A DNA stretch of 64,000 bases from an uncultured Hyphomicrobiales bacterium (GCA_903902915.1 CAIUWR010000071.1:31477-95476); one strand, 5' to 3'; counted from the first letter of the stretch, positions 17,976 to 28,168 are shown. Numbers and translations are program-made. The notes: generated from the letters alone by a model not told the origin.

Positions 17976-19778
17976 ATGAGAATGCAATGGCCGCGCGTCA
18001 CGATGCTGGGAATATCGGTGACGGCTCTCGCCCTCGCGTTGCAGTCGTCCAGAGCCCAGGAAGTCGTCGCGCCGACATCGGCGCCGACCGTTCAAACGAC
18101 CGGCGACCTCCCGACGCAAAAAGCCGCAGACCTCGACGCGACCCCGACAGGCGGGATTTCGCAGGCCGCGCCTGACGTCGGCGGGGCCGCGATTCTGGTC
18201 AATGCCGACGTGGCTGCGCAGCCGCCCACCGTTGGTTCGGCGCCCACGCCCGCCGCTGAGCCCGCGTCGACGCCCGCGCCAGCTCTGGAAGCCAGCAAGC
18301 CAGCTTCCGAAATGACGCCCGATGCGGCCATTAAACAGGCGCTTGAGGCGCTGGCCAAAGAGCCCGTGCGCAACCTCGCCGCCAGGCGCGAGCGCGAGGC
18401 GATCACCGCGTTCTACGCCGCGCGCGCCTATGCGCCCCTCTGGATCGAAAAAGACGTCTGGAGCGACGCGGCAAAATCAGCGCTCGCCCGGCTGGAACAT
18501 GCCGACGAAGACGGCCTCATGTTGAAGCATGGCGCTCTGCCGGTTCTGGACGCAAAGTCGACCGCAGATCGCGCTGCGACCGATCTCGCCCTCTCGCTGG
18601 CGGTCGTCGTCTATGGGCGCGAGGCGAGCGGCTCGCGCATCGACCCGCAGTCGATCGACAAGCTGATCACCGAGAAGCCCGACGTGGCCGAGCCCGCCCA
18701 CATTCTGGCGACCGTCGCCACCGCCCCGGACGCGGGCGCTGCGCTGCGCGGCTTCAACCCCACCCAATCTGGCTATCTGGCCCTGCGCGAAAAACTCATC
18801 GAACTGCGCCGCGAAAAGCCAAAATCCACCGACCGGGTCGCCTCCGGACCGACGTTGAAAGTGGGCATGAAGGATCCGCGCGTGCCGGTGATCCGCGCGC
18901 GTTTTGGTCTCGACGCACGGCCGCTGGCGGAAAGCGCCGACGATCTGCTTTATGATACCCGCGTGGCCTCCGCCGTGGCTGATTTCCAGCGCAGCATCGG
19001 CCTGCCGGATTCCGGGCAGCTCACCACCCGCACGGTCTCGGCCCTTTCGGGCGGCGATCCGGCGCGGCTTGAAGCTGACATCATCGCCAATATGGAACGC
19101 TGGCGCTGGCGCGCGCGCGGCGAGGCGGCGGAGCGGATCGAAGTCAATATCCCGGACTTCACCGTTCGCCTGTTCCGCGACAATGCGGAATTCTACAAGG
19201 CGCGGGTGATCGTGGGCAAACCCACCAACCAGACGCCTGTTTTCTCGAACCGCATGCAGTTCATCGAGGTCAATCCTTACTGGAACGTGCCCGACAGCAT
19301 CGTCAAAAAGGAGATGATGCCCAAAATCGCGGAAGATCCGACCTATCTGCAAAAACTTGGCTATGAGGTCTCGACCGCGAAGAATGGCCGGTTGATCGTG
19401 CGTCAGCCCCCTGGCGAGAAGAATGCGCTGGGGCGCATCAAATTCATGTTCCCCAACCAGCATGCGGTCTATCTGCACGATACGCCGACGCGGGGGCTCT
19501 TCGCCAATGCGATGCGCGACTATAGCCATGGCTGCGTGCGTCTCGACCAGCCGTTCAAATTCGCCGAGATCTTGCTGGGCAAGGAGAATGGCTGGACCGA
19601 GGAGCGCATCCGCAAACTCATTGGCGGCAAGAACGAGACGATCCACCTGCCGCACGCCGTCGACATCCATATCGGCTATTACACCGCCTTCGTGGACGAA
19701 GCCGGGAAGCTGCAACTGCGCGAGGATATCTATGGCTATTCAGCCAAGGTGCGCGCCGCTCTCGGGCTGGATGGCTGA
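17976..19778 (+). CDS. L,D-transpeptidase (YcbB/LdtD type)
   Basis: A 600-residue periplasmic enzyme that forms 3-3 cross-links in peptidoglycan. An N-terminal signal-like segment (residues 10-27) is followed by an alanine/proline-rich linker to about residue 110, a scaffold region, a peptidoglycan-binding segment around VADFQRSIGLPDSGQLT, and the YkuD catalytic domain, with HDTPTRGLFANAMRDYSHG and the active-site SHGCVRL near residues 510-516. The overall order matches YcbB. A second envelope gene (DUF882) follows 1.3 kb downstream. Confidence 0.9.
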   Translation: MRMQWPRVTMLGISVTALALALQSSRAQEVVAPTSAPTVQTTGDLPTQKAADLDATPTGGISQAAPDVGGAAILVNADVAAQPPTVGSAPTPAAEPASTPAPALEASKPASEMTPDAAIKQALEALAKEPVRNLAARREREAITAFYAARAYAPLWIEKDVWSDAAKSALARLEHADEDGLMLKHGALPVLDAKSTADRAATDLALSLAVVVYGREASGSRIDPQSIDKLITEKPDVAEPAHILATVATAPDAGAALRGFNPTQSGYLALREKLIELRREKPKSTDRVASGPTLKVGMKDPRVPVIRARFGLDARPLAESADDLLYDTRVASAVADFQRSIGLPDSGQLTTRTVSALSGGDPARLEADIIANMERWRWRARGEAAERIEVNIPDFTVRLFRDNAEFYKARVIVGKPTNQTPVFSNRMQFIEVNPYWNVPDSIVKKEMMPKIAEDPTYLQKLGYEVSTAKNGRLIVRQPPGEKNALGRIKFMFPNQHAVYLHDTPTRGLFANAMRDYSHGCVRLDQPFKFAEILLGKENGWTEERIRKLIGGKNETIHLPHAVDIHIGYYTAFVDEAGKLQLREDIYGYSAKVRAALGLDG

Positions 19779-19780
19779 CA

Positions 19781-20812
19781 TTATCGCTTCGGCCTGTAAG
19801 GCCCCAGATCCTTGAGGGCGGCGGCGACAAAACTGCCGTCGATCACTTGATCGACGGTGACGTCGCCCTGGATCAGTTTCGCGTCCCTGAAATAGATCCA
19901 GTCCTTGCGCAGACTATCCACGCCCACCGCCCCGTCCGGATCGACATAATGGGGAATGATGGAGCGCAGCACGTCCTTGTCCTTGACGGTGGAATAGCGC
20001 GCGATGATGTCCACGACGTCCTCGGCACCCGGTCCCGCGAGGCGTGAATCCTTCAGCGCGTCCACATAGTCGCGCAGGCCCCGGATATAGGCGCGCATGA
20101 CCTTGCGGGCGACTTCGGGGCGGTTCTTGATGAAGGCGTCGCCATAGACGATCACCCCGCTCACGTCGTCGTCGCGCAATTTCGACATGGGCGTCAGGCT
20201 CACCACCGTGCCCTGTTTGATCGCGGCGCTGAGAAAGGGTTCTGGCAGGATGCTGGCGTCGAGCGCGCCGCTGGCGTAGGCCGCCACCTGTTGGGGCATG
20301 GAGAGCAGGCTCATGTCGAGATCGGCCGAAGTGAGGCCGACGGCGCGCAACGCCTCTTCGACGACGGCCGATTCATTGCCGCCATTGGCCGTGGTGACGA
20401 ATTTGCGGCCCTTGAGATCCTTGATGGACCGCACCGCGCCGCTGTCCCACAAATCCTTGCGCACCACGAGCGCCTGATAGGAATAGGCGCCCTTGTTGCG
20501 CGCCTTGTCGGCCACGGCGCGCATGGTGATGCCGCGCTGGAAGGCGTTGTAGGTGGCCGCATTGATGGCGCCGGAGCCGACGTCAATGTCCCCCGTCGCG
20601 AGCGGCGCGACCATGCGGGCGCTGGAATCGAAAACGATGAACGTCGCCTCGACGCCCTCCTGCTTCAGGTACCCCTTTGCATCCGCGATGTAGAAGCCCA
20701 CATCCGCAGTGCCGCCAATATAGGCGATATTGACCTTATCCGCGGCCTGCGCCTGGGACAGAGCCATTGCCATCAGCCCGACCATTGCAGCGACCTTGAA
20801 CGTCTTCAGCAT
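19781..20812 (-). CDS. NitT/TauT-type ABC transporter binding protein (orphan)
   Basis: A 343-residue periplasmic protein with a cleavable signal peptide ending in AQAADK. The mature part follows the SsuA/THI5-like fold, beginning KVNIAYIGGTADVGFYIADAKG and continuing through GDIDVGSGAINAATYNAF. The second of two consecutive ATGs is preferred because GGAGG lies 5 bases before it. No permease or ATPase gene is next to it; a full transporter of the same class with its own binding protein is 2 kb away on the other strand. It could share that membrane part. Confidence 0.85.
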   Translation of the reverse strand: MLKTFKVAAMVGLMAMALSQAQAADKVNIAYIGGTADVGFYIADAKGYLKQEGVEATFIVFDSSARMVAPLATGDIDVGSGAINAATYNAFQRGITMRAVADKARNKGAYSYQALVVRKDLWDSGAVRSIKDLKGRKFVTTANGGNESAVVEEALRAVGLTSADLDMSLLSMPQQVAAYASGALDASILPEPFLSAAIKQGTVVSLTPMSKLRDDDVSGVIVYGDAFIKNRPEVARKVMRAYIRGLRDYVDALKDSRLAGPGAEDVVDIIARYSTVKDKDVLRSIIPHYVDPDGAVGVDSLRKDWIYFRDAKLIQGDVTVDQVIDGSFVAAALKDLGPYRPKR

Positions 20813-21125
20813 CATTTCCTCCCGATCCGGGCTTGTTTTCAGCCCGTTTGCAACATGATGCGCCCGCTCGCCCCCTCCTGTCGAGGGAGGCGCGGGCCCC
20901 AAATGGCTGCCTCCAAGGCCCCGTTGCGGCGAAAAAGACACATTCGCGCGAAATTTTGAGAGCTTGACCGTCAAATCTGTGCCACCCTGCGCACTGCGTT
21001 GGCGCGCTGGACGGGAAAAAGCGCGCAAGCTCACGCCCCGTTAACCCTTCTCGGTAACACTATGCTCACCATGTTCGTCTCTCGCGGGGTCCGCGCTGGG
21101 GCCCACGCGAAACGCGAGTAGTCAG
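20813..21125. other. 313-bp intergenic region between divergent genes
   Basis: No gene is seen. On the minus strand, in the leader of the binding-protein gene, two hairpins are visible: CGGGCT/AGCCCG at 20828-20846 just before the ribosome-binding site, and CCTCCC/GGAGGG around 20875-20890. No known riboswitch core is recognised. The region must also carry the promoter of the DUF882 gene. Confidence 0.5.
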
Positions 21126-22868
21126 TTGCTGAAATGGCGTAAACTCAAACCCTCCAAGGTCCGGCTGTTGAGTGGCTGGCCCCTTGCGCGGAGCCATCGC
21201 GTCGCAGCCACGGCCGCCATGTCCCTCCTTCTGGCGGCGCTGACGCCTGCGCAGACCCAGAACGCCATCGCCAATGGCGAAACCCGGACCATCAATCTTT
21301 ATCATACCCATTCGGGCGAGAGCATTCAGGCGACCTTCCGGGTCAATGGCCAATATGATTCCGCCGTCCTTGAGAAGCTCAACTACTTCCTGCGCGACTG
21401 GCGCAACGATGAGACCATCAAGATGGATCCTCGGCTGTTCGACGTGGTCTGGGAGACCTATCGCGAATCTGGTTCGCAGGAGCCGATCCATGTCGTCTCC
21501 GCCTATCGTTCGCCCCAGACGAACGCCATGCTGCGCCGACGCTCCAAGGCTGTGGCGGAGTTTTCCCAGCATATGCTCGGGAAGGCGATGGACATGCACT
21601 ATATGGACGTTCCCATGTCCCGGGTGCGCGAGATCGCCATGCGGCTGCAAAGGGGCGGAGTGGGCTATTATCCCACCGCTGGAACTCCCTTCGTGCATCT
21701 GGATGTGGGGAATGTGCGCGCCTGGCCGCGCATGACCTATGAGCAGCTCGCGCGCCTGTTCCCCGATGGGAAGACGGTCCATCTTCCGCCCGATGGGCAT
21801 CCGCTCGCCCGCTACGACGAGGCCCGCGCCGAGATCGAAACGCGCAATGGCGCTGTTCTGCCCAGTATGGCGCAGGTCCAGTCGAAGGGTTTCTTTGCGA
21901 CGCTCTTTGGCGGCGACGAGGACGAGAGCGTTTCCGCCGAGCCGCCACGCGGCCCGCGCTCGCGCGTGGCGACCTATATCGAAAACCGCAACAAGCCGAA
22001 ATTCCCTTCCGCCGAAGACGAAAGCGGCGCCGGAGGCTATTTCGTGGCCGAAGCCAACCGCTCGCCTGTGGTGGAACAGGCCGAGCGCAACCTGCCGCGT
22101 GGCGAGACCTATCTCGCCCCCGCGCCCGCTGCGCCCGCCGCCCTCGCCTCCGCTTCCGTTCCCTTGCCCCCGTCTCGCCCCGCTGAAGCCACCGCCGAGC
22201 TGGCCCTTCAGATGGCCGCAGCCGGTGCGCGCCCGTCTGACGCCCCGCTGCCGCCCCGCCGTCCCTCCGACATGCCTTTTGGCGAGCTGGCGGCGGTCAA
22301 CGCCCCCTTGCCGCCCACCCGCCCCGCGGAGTTGCGCCAGCCCGAGACGCGCGTCGCGGAGCTTAGAATCTCAGAGCAGCGGCTTGCGGATCCGCGTCCC
22401 GAGCCGACCCGCATCGCGCGGCCGGCTGAGCTGCCCGGCGTCATTCTGGGCTCAAGCGCGCCAGCCGTCGCCCCGCCTCCGGCCGCTCTGGCCTATGCAG
22501 CCCCGCCCGCGGCGCCTGCGCCCGTTCAACGGCCCATTGCTGGCGGACCACGGTCCACGGCGCGGGCTCCCGCCGCCCGCCCGGACCTCGTCGCCTCGAC
22601 GCTTGACCGCATGACGCTGGCCGCCCTCATAAAGACGGCGTCTGTTTCCAGCCTGACCAATCCCGCCGCCAATTCAGCGAAACCCGCGCCCGGCGCCAGC
22701 CGCGCCGAGATCACCCGCGCCATCTTCGCTCCGCCGACGCAGGTGGCCAACGGCTTCAACAAATCGGCCACCAGCCTGTCCACAACCGCCTTCTCTGGCC
22801 GCGCGGTCGCCCCAGTGGGGCGCGATGGCGGAGCGCAGGTGATGGCGCTGGCGAAGCGCCCCGACTGA
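21126..22868 (+). CDS. DUF882 (YcbK/M15-like) murein peptidase with proline-rich tail
   Basis: A 580-residue protein. A signal segment (residues 28-46) is followed by the DUF882 domain to about residue 215. It shows the M15-like zinc residues: HVVSAYRSPQTN, SQHMLGKAMDMHYMDV and TPFVHLDVGNVRAWPR. The remaining 360 residues are low-complexity proline/alanine sequence holding a repeated P-L-P-P-x-R-P unit three times (about residues 345, 375 and 397). The family probably trims peptidoglycan. The start is TTG at 21126; a later ATG inside the signal segment is possible but would shorten it. Confidence 0.82.
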   Translation: MLKWRKLKPSKVRLLSGWPLARSHRVAATAAMSLLLAALTPAQTQNAIANGETRTINLYHTHSGESIQATFRVNGQYDSAVLEKLNYFLRDWRNDETIKMDPRLFDVVWETYRESGSQEPIHVVSAYRSPQTNAMLRRRSKAVAEFSQHMLGKAMDMHYMDVPMSRVREIAMRLQRGGVGYYPTAGTPFVHLDVGNVRAWPRMTYEQLARLFPDGKTVHLPPDGHPLARYDEARAEIETRNGAVLPSMAQVQSKGFFATLFGGDEDESVSAEPPRGPRSRVATYIENRNKPKFPSAEDESGAGGYFVAEANRSPVVEQAERNLPRGETYLAPAPAAPAALASASVPLPPSRPAEATAELALQMAAAGARPSDAPLPPRRPSDMPFGELAAVNAPLPPTRPAELRQPETRVAELRISEQRLADPRPEPTRIARPAELPGVILGSSAPAVAPPPAALAYAAPPAAPAPVQRPIAGGPRSTARAPAARPDLVASTLDRMTLAALIKTASVSSLTNPAANSAKPAPGASRAEITRAIFAPPTQVANGFNKSATSLSTTAFSGRAVAPVGRDGGAQVMALAKRPD

Positions 22869-23053
22869 CAGATTCCCTCGCGCCAGTTTGCGCTCGATGC
22901 ATTGACGCGCCGGTCGGGGACAGTTACACCTCCACAAGTGCAATCATAGACGTCTAAGATTATGGGGGAGACGGCGAGCTTGAAACTGCTTGCAGCTTTT
23001 CCGCAGACGGCCATGATGCGGAATGACCCCGGGTTTGCGAAAGACGCCGTGAC

Positions 23054-23908
23054 ATGACACTCGCCTCCACCGCCACGACGGGCGCCCCGAGCGGGCAGCG
23101 ACCCCAACTGGTGATTGACAAGGTCTTCAAGCAATTCGGCGTCGGCCCCGGCGCAGTGACGGCGGTTGATCACGTGTCCTTTGACGTGAAGCCCGGCGAG
23201 TTCGTCTCTGTCATCGGGCCCTCGGGTTGTGGCAAGTCCACCCTGTTCAACATCATCGGCGGCCTGCTCGATGAATATGAAGGCGATGTGCTGATCGAGC
23301 GCGAACGTATCGCGGGACCGCACAAGGCTGTGGGCATGGTGTTTCAGGAAGAATCGACCTTTCCCTGGCGCAATGTCATCGACAATGTCGCGTTCCCGTT
23401 GGAATTGCAGGGCGTCAACAAATCCGAGCGCCTCGACCGCGCCCATCACTTCATTGATCTGGTGGGGCTGAAGGGGTTCGAACGCCTGATGCCCTCCGCG
23501 CTTTCCGGCGGCATGCGCCAGCGCGTCTCCATCGCCCGCACTCTCGTGTCCCAGCCGCAAATCCTGCTCATGGACGAGCCCTTCGCGGCGCTTGATGAAC
23601 AGACCCGCCTTCTGCTTGGCGACAAGATCACCCAGATCCAGCAGGATCTGAACCAGACCACCTTGCTGATCACGCACAACCTGACCGAGGCGGTGCAGCT
23701 CTCGGACCGGATCGTGGTCATGACCTATCGGCCTGGCAAGGTGAAGCGCATCGTGGACATCGACCTGCCGCGTCCGCGCAGCTCGGATGTGGTGTCGAGC
23801 GACGCCTTTGGCCATTACGTCGCCGAAATCTGGGCTGATCTGCGCGAGGAAGCGAGCCGGGGCATGGCGGATTCGGAATCCGCTCGAAGGGGCGGCAGCC
23901 GTGGCTAG
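23054..23908 (+). CDS. NitT/TauT-type ABC transporter ATP-binding protein
   Basis: A 284-residue ATPase of the SsuB/TauB/NrtD class. The Walker A motif GPSGCGKST is at about residues 56-64, the Q-loop reads MVFQEESTFPWR, the signature is ALSGGMRQRVSIART, and Walker B is ILLMDEPFAALDEQT. It opens a four-gene operon: ATPase, two permeases that each overlap the gene before them, and a binding protein. The 185 bp upstream includes a TTGACG element with TACACC 17 bp later, which may be the promoter. The substrate is not known. Confidence 0.9.
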   Translation: MTLASTATTGAPSGQRPQLVIDKVFKQFGVGPGAVTAVDHVSFDVKPGEFVSVIGPSGCGKSTLFNIIGGLLDEYEGDVLIERERIAGPHKAVGMVFQEESTFPWRNVIDNVAFPLELQGVNKSERLDRAHHFIDLVGLKGFERLMPSALSGGMRQRVSIARTLVSQPQILLMDEPFAALDEQTRLLLGDKITQIQQDLNQTTLLITHNLTEAVQLSDRIVVMTYRPGKVKRIVDIDLPRPRSSDVVSSDAFGHYVAEIWADLREEASRGMADSESARRGGSRG

Positions 23909-24671
23909 TCCGTCCTTCAGCCAAAGCCGCGCCTTCCCGATTCTGCTGGGGGCGAGCACTTTCATCGGCGCCTTCGTGGCGCTCGAAGTCCTGCTGCGCT
24001 ATGGCGTCGTGAACAAATATGTCGTGCCCCTGCCCAGCCAGGTGCTGATGAGCCTTGAGCGGATCGTCGTTGAGGAGAACATTGTCGGGCGAATGCGGGA
24101 TACCGCCTGGGAAATGTTCGTCTCCTGCATCGCCGTCATCGTTCTTGGCGTGCCCATGGGCGCCTTGCTCTATCGCTGGCAGCCCCTGCGGCGCGCGCTG
24201 CTCGATTGGGTCGCGGCGTTGGCGGCCGCACCGCTTGTTCTCGCCTTTCCGCTTTTTCTGGTCATTTTCGGGCGCAGCGCCACGACGGTCATCGTCATGT
24301 CGGTGATCACGGGCCTCGCGCCCATCGTCATCAAGACGACCGAAGGTTTGCTCGGCGTGCGGTCCGTACTGATCAATGTGGGCCGCAGCCTGAAAATGAC
24401 GGACGCGCAGATGCTTCGGATGATCCTGCTTCCGGCGGCCTTGCCCGTCATTTTCTCCGGCATCCGCCTGAGCTGGACCTTCGTGCTGATTTCCGTGGTG
24501 GGCATCGAATTCCTGATCAATCTGGGCGGGCTTGGCCAGCTCATCAACGACCTTGCCGAACGCTACGACCTGCCGGGCACCTATGGCGCCATCGGCTTCG
24601 TGATCCTCGTCAGCGTCATCTTCTTCATGCTTCTGGAGCGCGTGGAATCATGGCTGCGACCGGCCAGGTAA
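23901..24671 (+). CDS. ABC transporter permease (NitT/TauT type), first
   Basis: A 256-residue inner-membrane permease with about six helices and the family coupling segment (EGLLGVRSVLINVGRSLKM). The start is GTG at 23901, overlapping the ATPase stop by 8 bp; the longer open frame upstream is out-of-frame ATPase sequence. It would form a heterodimer with the second permease. Confidence 0.86.
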   Translation: MASPSFSQSRAFPILLGASTFIGAFVALEVLLRYGVVNKYVVPLPSQVLMSLERIVVEENIVGRMRDTAWEMFVSCIAVIVLGVPMGALLYRWQPLRRALLDWVAALAAAPLVLAFPLFLVIFGRSATTVIVMSVITGLAPIVIKTTEGLLGVRSVLINVGRSLKMTDAQMLRMILLPAALPVIFSGIRLSWTFVLISVVGIEFLINLGGLGQLINDLAERYDLPGTYGAIGFVILVSVIFFMLLERVESWLRPAR

Positions 24672-25453
24672 AAGACTTCACCGCGACCATGGGCTGGGCC
24701 AGGGGCGGGCGCAGCTCCCTGCGCTCGACCAATCTGATCCGCATCGGGCTGCTGCTCGGGATGGGGATCGGCTGGGAGGCGCTGTCGCGCTCGGGACTGT
24801 TGTTCCGCGACGTCGTTCCCTCGCTGTTTTCCATCTGGGCGGCGATCTGGAAGCTCGTCATGAACCCGGCCTTCTACGCCAATTTGCAGGTGACTGCCTG
24901 GGAGATCTTCGCCTCGCTGGCCATCGGCGGCGGGCTTGGCGTCGCAGTCGGCATCATTCTGGGCGCGAACCGCTTTCTGGGCGCGGCCTATGAGCCCTAT
25001 GTTTATTATCTGGCGCCGACCCCGCGCATCATCTTCTTTCCCGTGATGATCATGTGGTTTGGCGTGGGCGTCGCCTCCAAGATCGCGCTGGGGGCGCTGT
25101 CCTGTTTCTTCACCGTGGCGCTCTCGACGGCCGGGGGCATGCGGGAGATCGACAAGGTGCTGATCCGCGTGGGCCGCAGCTTCCGCGCGACGCCGTGGCA
25201 GATGGCGATGAAGATCTACCTTCCCGCCATGCGCGTGCCCGTGCTGAACGGCATAAGGCTGGGCTTCGGCACGGCCACGGTGACGGCTTTGCTGGCTGAG
25301 ACCAAGCTCTCCAACCAGGGCCTCGGCTTCATGATCATGCAGATCTATTCGCGCTTCGACATGCCCTCGCTCTATGGCCTGCTGATCATCGTGTTCATTC
25401 TGGCGGGGGTGGGCAATTTGATTCTGGGCAAGGCGACGGGAACGTCGGCCTGA
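24650..25453 (+). CDS. ABC transporter permease (NitT/TauT type), second
   Basis: A 267-residue permease with about six helices and the coupling loop region GGMREIDKVLIRVGRSFRA. The ATG at 24650 overlaps the previous permease by 22 bp. Two different permeases rather than a homodimer is less usual for this class, where one permease gene is the norm. Confidence 0.86.
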   Translation: MAATGQVKDFTATMGWARGGRSSLRSTNLIRIGLLLGMGIGWEALSRSGLLFRDVVPSLFSIWAAIWKLVMNPAFYANLQVTAWEIFASLAIGGGLGVAVGIILGANRFLGAAYEPYVYYLAPTPRIIFFPVMIMWFGVGVASKIALGALSCFFTVALSTAGGMREIDKVLIRVGRSFRATPWQMAMKIYLPAMRVPVLNGIRLGFGTATVTALLAETKLSNQGLGFMIMQIYSRFDMPSLYGLLIIVFILAGVGNLILGKATGTSA

Positions 25454-25556
25454 GGGCTTCTCACAGGCGACCCCGTGACTTTCCCCGCGCCCCGTTGCAG
25501 ACTGAGCGCAGAAAAATCACTGGGGAAACACCATGTTCGGGTGACGTCCATACGCA

Positions 25557-26522
25557 TTGACGAAGAACGCCAGGCTGATGGCGGCTCTGGGGCTGGGGCT
25601 CGCCCTGTCCGCCGCGCCAGCCCTCGCGCTCGACAAGATCAAGCTCGCCATCGGCAATCCGGGCGTGGGTGAGACTGAAGTGCCGGACCTCGGCATGAAA
25701 CAGGGCATTTTCCAGAAGCACGGCATCGAGCTGGAAATTCTCTACACGCAGGGCAGCGCGGAGACCGTGCAGGCGGTGGTGTCCGGCGGCGTGGATGTGG
25801 GCTGCGCGGTGGGCACGGTGGGGGCGCTCTCGGCCTTTTCCAAGGGCGCGCCGATTCGCATCATCGGAGCCTCGTTCACCGGCGATTCCAACATGTTCCT
25901 TTATGTACCGGCGGAATCGCCCATCCACAGGGTGGAGGACGCCAGGGGCAAGACGGTGGCCTTCTCCAACACCGGCTCCTCGTCCCACATCATGGTGCTG
26001 GAGGCGAAGAAACAGTTCGAAACCGAGTTCAAGCCGACCGCCACCGGCGGAGGCCCCGCGACGCTCACCCAGGTGATGAGCGGACAGGTGGATGTCGGCT
26101 GGTCGGGCGCGCCTTTCGCGGTGGACATGCTGGAAGCCGGGCGCATCCGCCTGATCATGAAAGCGTCGGACCTGACCGCCATGGGCAACCAGACCTCGCG
26201 CGTCACCACCGTGAATGTGCAGGAGCTGCAGAAGCGCCCCGATGTCTACGCCCGCTTCATGGACGCCTATCGGGAGACCATCGACTGGATCTATGACACG
26301 CCCGAAGGGGTGAAGGCCTATGCTGACTGGGCGAAGGTCTCCGAGTCCATCGGCAAGCGCTCCTTGAGCGAATTTCTCCCCAAGGCCGCCGTCCAGACCG
26401 ACGAAGTTCGCGGCCTCGACCAGAACATGCGCACGGCCATGGACGCAAAATACATCTCCGCGCCGCTCACGAAGGAGCAGATCGCGGAGTTGATCCAGAT
26501 TCCGGCGCGCGGGAAGAAGTGA
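25557..26522 (+). CDS. ABC transporter substrate-binding protein (NitT/TauT type)
   Basis: A 321-residue periplasmic protein with a signal peptide (AALGLGLALSAAPALA) and an SsuA-like body: IKLAIGNPGVGETEVPDLGMKQGIF and VSGGVDVGCAVGTVGALSAF. The start is probably TTG at 25557; an ATG at 25578 would still leave a signal peptide. It lies 103 bp after the second permease, on the same strand, and is the cognate binding protein of that transporter. Its stop is only 7 bp from the convergent gapR stop. Confidence 0.85.
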   Translation: MTKNARLMAALGLGLALSAAPALALDKIKLAIGNPGVGETEVPDLGMKQGIFQKHGIELEILYTQGSAETVQAVVSGGVDVGCAVGTVGALSAFSKGAPIRIIGASFTGDSNMFLYVPAESPIHRVEDARGKTVAFSNTGSSSHIMVLEAKKQFETEFKPTATGGGPATLTQVMSGQVDVGWSGAPFAVDMLEAGRIRLIMKASDLTAMGNQTSRVTTVNVQELQKRPDVYARFMDAYRETIDWIYDTPEGVKAYADWAKVSESIGKRSLSEFLPKAAVQTDEVRGLDQNMRTAMDAKYISAPLTKEQIAELIQIPARGKK

Positions 26523-26529
26523 GGGGAGC

Positions 26530-26796
26530 TTAAATCTCGCCCAACGCCTGGAGATAAAGGTCGAGGATCGTCTCTTCCTCGATCCGCTTCTCCCGGTCCA
26601 TGCGGCGGATCGAGACGATCTTGCGCATGATCTTGGCGTCGAAGCCGTTACCCTTGGCCTCGGCGTAGACCTCCTTGATGTCTTCGGCGATCGTGCGCTT
26701 CTCCTCTTCGAGGCGCTCGATGCGCTCGATGAAGGCGCGCAGGTGGCCGCCGTCCACGTCCGAGGACTCCGCACTGATCATTTCGGGCTTGTTCAT
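26530..26796 (-). CDS. gapR: GapR (DUF2312) nucleoid-associated protein
   Basis: An 88-residue protein of the DUF2312 family, named GapR in Caulobacter, where it binds AT-rich, overtwisted DNA and helps replication. The family core is complete: [30 protein letters not shown] and [13 protein letters not shown]. The gene group gapR, DUF1244, N-formylglutamate amidohydrolase is conserved among Rhizobiales. Confidence 0.9.
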   Translation of the reverse strand: MNKPEMISAESSDVDGGHLRAFIERIERLEEEKRTIAEDIKEVYAEAKGNGFDAKIMRKIVSIRRMDREKRIEEETILDLYLQALGEI

Positions 26797-26930
26797 CGCG
26801 CCTGTCCAAACATGAGATCCGCTTTCAGCGAAGCGACTGGATGCGGCCCCGGGGCGCGCGGGTCAAGCCCGGGCGCGCAAAAACAGGATTTGCAGAGAAT
26901 TATGGGGAAAACCCTCCCCATCAAGGGGCG

Positions 26931-27245
<315 letters not shown>

Positions 27246-27250
27246 GGGTT

Positions 27251-28036
27251 TCATCCCCTGTTGCGCCGCTGCGTGCGGCTGGCGTGATGCTGGATCATAT
27301 GGGCGTCGGGTCGCGCGAGTACAGGGCGCAACGCAGCCTCCAGAACGCCCGCCCAATGAGCGACCCCCTCGTGCGCCGCGATCAGATCCTGCCGCAGCTC
27401 GATCAGAACATGGGGCAGGCCGCGCGAGGTTCCATGCTCGAAGAGCGTATCGCCCTCCAGCGCCCCGTCATAGGGTTCATTGTCGCCCACCGTGACCCCC
27501 AGCGCCCGCAGGCCCCTCAACACTGGCTCGGGCAGGCGTGGGTCCGCATCCCACAGCACGGCGGCCTCCCAGGGCCGGGCGAGGCCCTTCCAATGGGGCG
27601 TGAAGGAGTGGAGCGAGACGATGGCGGGGATCGGCCCCGCCGCCGTCATTGCGTCCAGCTGCGCCCGCACAGCGTCGCGATACGGTCGCCAGAACTGACG
27701 ACGGCGCGCCTCGATCTCTTCAGGTCCGGCCATGGCGTTGCCCGGAATGATCGCCCCATCCGACAGGCGCATGACGAGGGTTGGATCGTCCGCGCCCCGA
27801 TTGGGGTCGATCAACAGCCGCGAGAAGCGCGTGAGCAGGGCGGGAGCGCCAAACCGCGTCGCCAACGCCCGCGTCACGGCCGCAGCGCCAATGTCCCAGG
27901 CGATATGCCGTTCGAACTGGGCCGGGGCGAGCCCAAGGTTTCCATAGCGTTCGGGCAGGGCGTTCGAGGCGTGATCGCACAGGAACAGCACGCCCGCCTC
28001 CAGCGGCCCATCAATCGCTTCCACGGGAGCATCCAT
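27251..28036 (-). CDS. N-formylglutamate amidohydrolase family protein
   Basis: A 261-residue zinc hydrolase family member that cleaves N-formylglutamate in histidine breakdown, or a related N-acyl substrate. Family motifs are CDHASNALP near residue 20, RHIAWDIGAAAVTRAL, SRLLIDPNRG, and IVSLHSFTPHW. No hut genes are nearby, so the substrate in this organism is uncertain. The DUF1244 gene follows within 6 bp. Confidence 0.85.
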   Translation of the reverse strand: MDAPVEAIDGPLEAGVLFLCDHASNALPERYGNLGLAPAQFERHIAWDIGAAAVTRALATRFGAPALLTRFSRLLIDPNRGADDPTLVMRLSDGAIIPGNAMAGPEEIEARRRQFWRPYRDAVRAQLDAMTAAGPIPAIVSLHSFTPHWKGLARPWEAAVLWDADPRLPEPVLRGLRALGVTVGDNEPYDGALEGDTLFEHGTSRGLPHVLIELRQDLIAAHEGVAHWAGVLEAALRPVLARPDAHMIQHHASRTQRRNRG

Positions 28037-28168
28037 GACGCTTTTTCCCCCGTTCGGCGCAGCGGGTCAATCGGGCGTCGCGCACGACACAGATTTGACA
28101 TCGCCCCGCCGCATGATTCCATCTGGTTTCTCGCCGATTTGGCTGATTCGAATCAGATTTGTTGGTCC

